Assembly: GCA_021296375.1 (NCBI GenBank)
Contig: JAGWAQ010000054.1
Span: 634-10,238 of the forward strand
DNA from: Alphaproteobacteria bacterium
GTDB lineage: Bacteria; Pseudomonadota; Alphaproteobacteria; Puniceispirillales; UBA1172
Direction of reading: 5' to 3'
DNA: 9,605 nucleotides
Part shown: positions 7,413 to 9,605 of the stretch, piece by piece
Position numbering within the stretch: position 1 is the first letter of the stretch
Layout: every line of letters begins with the position of its first letter
Program-made: the position numbers and the translations under genes
The notes under the pieces: model-generated
Database searches by the model: none
What the model saw: only the letters and a program-made list of their open reading frames with translations
What the model was told of the DNA's origin: nothing

Positions 7413-7430
7413 GCAAAAACCCCTTAAAAC
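7402..7430 (+). promoter_or_regulatory. Candidate sigma-70-type promoter for glmS
   Basis: TTGATA (7402-7407, 5 of 6 matches to TTGACA) is separated by exactly 17 bp from TAAAAC (7425-7430, 4 of 6 matches to TATAAT). Transcription would start near 7437, giving a leader of about 32 nt before the glmS ATG. The -35 lies in the last 12-bp repeat unit, so a protein bound to the repeats would sit beside or over the polymerase. No comparably good promoter was seen for glmU on the other strand, and the leader is too short for a glmS ribozyme. Confidence 0.4.
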
Positions 7431-7469
7431 ATTAGGCCATGTTCAGTCTTCAACCCAAAGGGTGTCAAT

Positions 7470-9284
7470 ATGTGTGGAATCGTAGGTGCAATCGGTCATC
7501 CTGACGCGGCGTCAGTGCTTTATCAGGCCTTGCAGCGGCTTGAATATCGCGGTTATGACAGCGCCGGCATCTGCATTGCTGATGGCGGGGCGCTCGACGC
7601 CCGCCGTGCGGTCGGCAAGCTGAGCGCGCTCGGCGAAGTGCTGGCAAAAGACCCTCTGCCCGGCATGACCGGAATCGGCCATACCCGCTGGGCGACCCAT
7701 GGCAAGGCGACCCTTAACAACGCTCATCCCATCATGGCGGGGGCGGAGGTCGCGGTTGTTCATAACGGCATTATCGAAAACCACAAAATCCTGAAAGCGG
7801 GATTGATCGAGCGCGGTCATGTCTTCACTAGCGATACCGACACCGAAGTGCTGACCCATTTATTCGCCGAAGCGGTGGCAAGCCAGCCTGACTTGATGAG
7901 CGCCACCAAACATGTCCTGGGGCAGATCGAGGGCGCCTATGCCTTCGCGGTGGTGGCCAAAGCCTTCCCTGACCAGATCGCGATTGCGCGCAATGCCTCG
8001 CCGCTGGCGGTGGGCTTGGGGGAAGGGGCCAATTACATCGGTTCTGACGCCATGGCCATGGGGTCGATGACCCGCCGCATCATCTTCCTGAAAGATGGTG
8101 ATTACGGCGTCATCAGCCGCGATGATATCGAATTGCGGAGCGAAGACGGCACGCCCGCGCAACGCGAAGTGGTGATGGCATCAGCCAGCCCCGGGCTGGT
8201 CTCCAAGGACGGCTATCAGCATTTCATGGAAAAGGAAATCCACGAACAGCCGGAAGCCATTGCCCATACATTGGCGGAAATCACCGCCGCCGATGGCGGG
8301 TTTAACTTCGAGCTGGGGGATGCCGCTGAAATGAAGGGCATGGTGATGCTGGCCGCCGGCACTTCCCATAACGCCGCCATGATTGGCAAATACTGGATGG
8401 AATCCCTTGCTGATCTGCCGGTGGTGACAGAAATCGCCTCGGAATTCCGCTACCGCAACCCGTCGGTTCGCCACCTTGATATGGCCATGGGGATTTCGCA
8501 ATCCGGCGAGTCGCTGGACACGCTGATGGCCCTGCGTTACGCCGCCGAACAAGGGCTCAAGACCCTTGGTCTTGTCAATGTTGCGGAAAGCACCATCGCG
8601 AGGGAAACCGACCTGCAATTGCTGACCCGCGCCGGGCCTGAAATCGGAGTGGCCAGCACCAAATCCTTCACCGCGCAACTGGCGGTTCTGTTGGGGCTGG
8701 CGGCGGAGCTGGGGCAAAAGCGCGGGGTATTGAGCGCCGATGACGCGGCAAAAATCCACGCTGACCTGGCGTCCCTGCCACGGTTGATGGGCGCGGCCAT
8801 GAACAGTTTTGATGATATCCGGCCGTTCATCTCGCAACTGGCGCGGGCGCAATCCTGCCTGTTCCTGGGGCGGGGGATGCTCTACCCCCTGGCGCTTGAA
8901 GGCGCGCTCAAGCTGAAGGAGCTGAGCTATATTCACGCCGAAGGTTACGCTTCAGGTGAAATGAAGCACGGGCCGATCGCGCTGATCGAAGAGGGCCTGC
9001 CGGTGATCGCGCTGTTGAGTAATGATGAACATTTGCCGAAAGCGGTCTCGAACCTGATGGAGGCGAAAGCCCGTGGCGCGGCTGTCATGGTGATCTGCAC
9101 CGAAAGCACGAAAGAGGCGGTGGAGGATATCGACACCATCATCACCGTGCCTGATTGCGACCCGTTGATTGCGCCGATCCTGCTGTCCATTCCGGCGCAG
9201 ATCCTGTCCTACCTGACGGCGGTCCATAAAGGCACTGACGTTGATCAGCCGCGCAACCACGCGAAATCCGTGACCCTGGAATAG
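7470..9284 (+). CDS. glmS: Glutamine-fructose-6-phosphate aminotransferase (isomerizing)
   Basis: GlmS converts fructose-6-phosphate and glutamine to glucosamine-6-phosphate, the committed step of amino-sugar synthesis for peptidoglycan and LPS, in the cytoplasm. The 604-residue length is normal. The N-terminal glutaminase begins MCGIVGAIG, so Cys2 becomes the N-terminal nucleophile after Met removal; GHTRWATHG (70-78) and HNGIIENH (98-105) are also present. Two SIS sugar-phosphate domains follow, with AAGTSHNAA (295-303), SQSGESLDT (343-351), STKSFTAQ (396-403) and YIHAEGYASGEMKHGPIALI (487-506). The conserved end DQPRNHAKSVTLE is intact. AAAGGG at 7457-7462 is 7 nt before the ATG. It is divergent from glmU, which acts later in the same pathway. 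No hairpin terminator is visible after the TAG; low-GC DNA begins within about 50 bases. Confidence 0.97.
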   Translation: MCGIVGAIGHPDAASVLYQALQRLEYRGYDSAGICIADGGALDARRAVGKLSALGEVLAKDPLPGMTGIGHTRWATHGKATLNNAHPIMAGAEVAVVHNGIIENHKILKAGLIERGHVFTSDTDTEVLTHLFAEAVASQPDLMSATKHVLGQIEGAYAFAVVAKAFPDQIAIARNASPLAVGLGEGANYIGSDAMAMGSMTRRIIFLKDGDYGVISRDDIELRSEDGTPAQREVVMASASPGLVSKDGYQHFMEKEIHEQPEAIAHTLAEITAADGGFNFELGDAAEMKGMVMLAAGTSHNAAMIGKYWMESLADLPVVTEIASEFRYRNPSVRHLDMAMGISQSGESLDTLMALRYAAEQGLKTLGLVNVAESTIARETDLQLLTRAGPEIGVASTKSFTAQLAVLLGLAAELGQKRGVLSADDAAKIHADLASLPRLMGAAMNSFDDIRPFISQLARAQSCLFLGRGMLYPLALEGALKLKELSYIHAEGYASGEMKHGPIALIEEGLPVIALLSNDEHLPKAVSNLMEAKARGAAVMVICTESTKEAVEDIDTIITVPDCDPLIAPILLSIPAQILSYLTAVHKGTDVDQPRNHAKSVTLE

Positions 9285-9328
9285 TCTCCAACGGACGACA
9301 TTTTCTACAGGGTTTCCTTTGTTTTACA

Positions 9329-9605
9329 GTGACTTTAAGGGCGTCTCACCTTTGGTATTCACACTATTCTGAATATCAAGAATTGCTCTATCAAATCATT
9401 AAACAAAAACATGAATCAAGCATGGGTTATGGGATGATTGCAGAATGGTTGAATGAAAATGGATACACCACACCCAGAGGGCATGAGTTCAAAAATACTC
9501 AAGTCTTTTCTAATTTTAAAAAGAACAAATTGCGTGATAAAAGGTTGAATATTACACATAAATTTGAAATCAAAAATACAAGTCTAATTGTTCTTGAAAT
9601 ACCCA
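9329..9605 (+). CDS. Small recombinase-domain-like protein, 3' end outside window
   Basis: A frame open from 9245 to the window end gives 92 codons from a GTG at 9329; the first in-frame ATG is at 9422. The reading includes SHLWYSHYSEYQELLYQII, then IAEWLNENGYTTPRGHEF and NFKKNKLRDKRLN. The pattern (I)AxWLNxxGxxTPRGxxF followed by a basic helix resembles the helical 'Recombinase' domain that follows the catalytic domain in large serine recombinases. It also appears in short orphan proteins. No serine-recombinase catalytic domain can precede it here, because the frame is closed by TGA at 9242-9244 inside glmS. Composition is about 30% GC over 9361-9600 against about 60% in glmS, which suggests acquisition or a remnant. 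I include 9329-9421 because the segment reads as ordinary protein, but there is no good ribosome site before the GTG. The function is unknown, and it could be a truncated gene or pseudogene. Confidence 0.5.
   Translation, partial: MTLRASHLWYSHYSEYQELLYQIIKQKHESSMGYGMIAEWLNENGYTTPRGHEFKNTQVFSNFKKNKLRDKRLNITHKFEIKNTSLIVLEIP

Noticed and set aside
7431..7469. glmS ribozyme in the glmS leader
   Set aside because: The predicted leader is about 32 nt, far shorter than the ribozyme, and the element belongs mainly to Gram-positive bacteria.
8181..8936. 251-codon - strand frame opposite glmS
   Set aside because: Antisense to conserved SIS domains of GlmS; no domain or ribosome site.
9285..9330. Tn7-like end repeats or a glmS terminator just after the stop
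   Set aside because: No stem with a T-tract and no repeated terminal motif could be found; the resemblance of cggacgaca to a Tn7 end is too short to count.

Overview
The window looks like chromosomal core DNA from a Gram-negative bacterium, most likely an alphaproteobacterium. This is an inference from protein style: an SbmA/BacA-type transporter, a short sigma-54, RodA and PBP2 as neighbours, and GC of about 60% (36/60 in one glmS line counted by hand). Genus cannot be fixed from this sequence; a marine alphaproteobacterial lineage is a guess. Six genes are confidently identified. Nearly all belong to cell-envelope construction.

Left block, + strand (1-4392). The 3' part of mrdA (PBP2) is followed by rodA, rpoN (sigma-54) and an sbmA/bacA-like inner-membrane peptide transporter. 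The first three genes are joined by TGATG stop/start overlaps and sbmA follows 14 nt after rpoN, so they read as one translationally coupled operon. It ends at a strong hairpin with a T-tract (4416-4446) that also carries an A-tract on its other side, so it can serve the convergent hldE as well.

Middle block, - strand (7262-4465). glmU (UDP-GlcNAc synthesis) is followed after 11 nt by hldE (ADP-heptose synthesis). The two supply activated sugars for peptidoglycan and LPS.

Right block, + strand (7470-9284). glmS makes glucosamine-6-phosphate, the start of the pathway that GlmU finishes, and is divergent from glmU. The 207-bp divergent spacer holds a short dyad, five degenerate copies of a 12-bp repeat and a plausible glmS promoter, so it is the best regulatory candidate in the window.

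After the glmS stop the composition falls sharply (about 30% GC over 9361-9600, counted by hand). The DNA there encodes the start of a small open frame resembling the helical 'Recombinase' domain of large serine recombinases. It runs off the window edge and is probably acquired DNA. No RNA gene, CRISPR array or complete insertion sequence was seen. I did not find a clear new multi-gene system; the most unusual points are rpoN inside the elongasome operon, the 12-bp repeat array between glmU and glmS, and the foreign-looking frame beside glmS.
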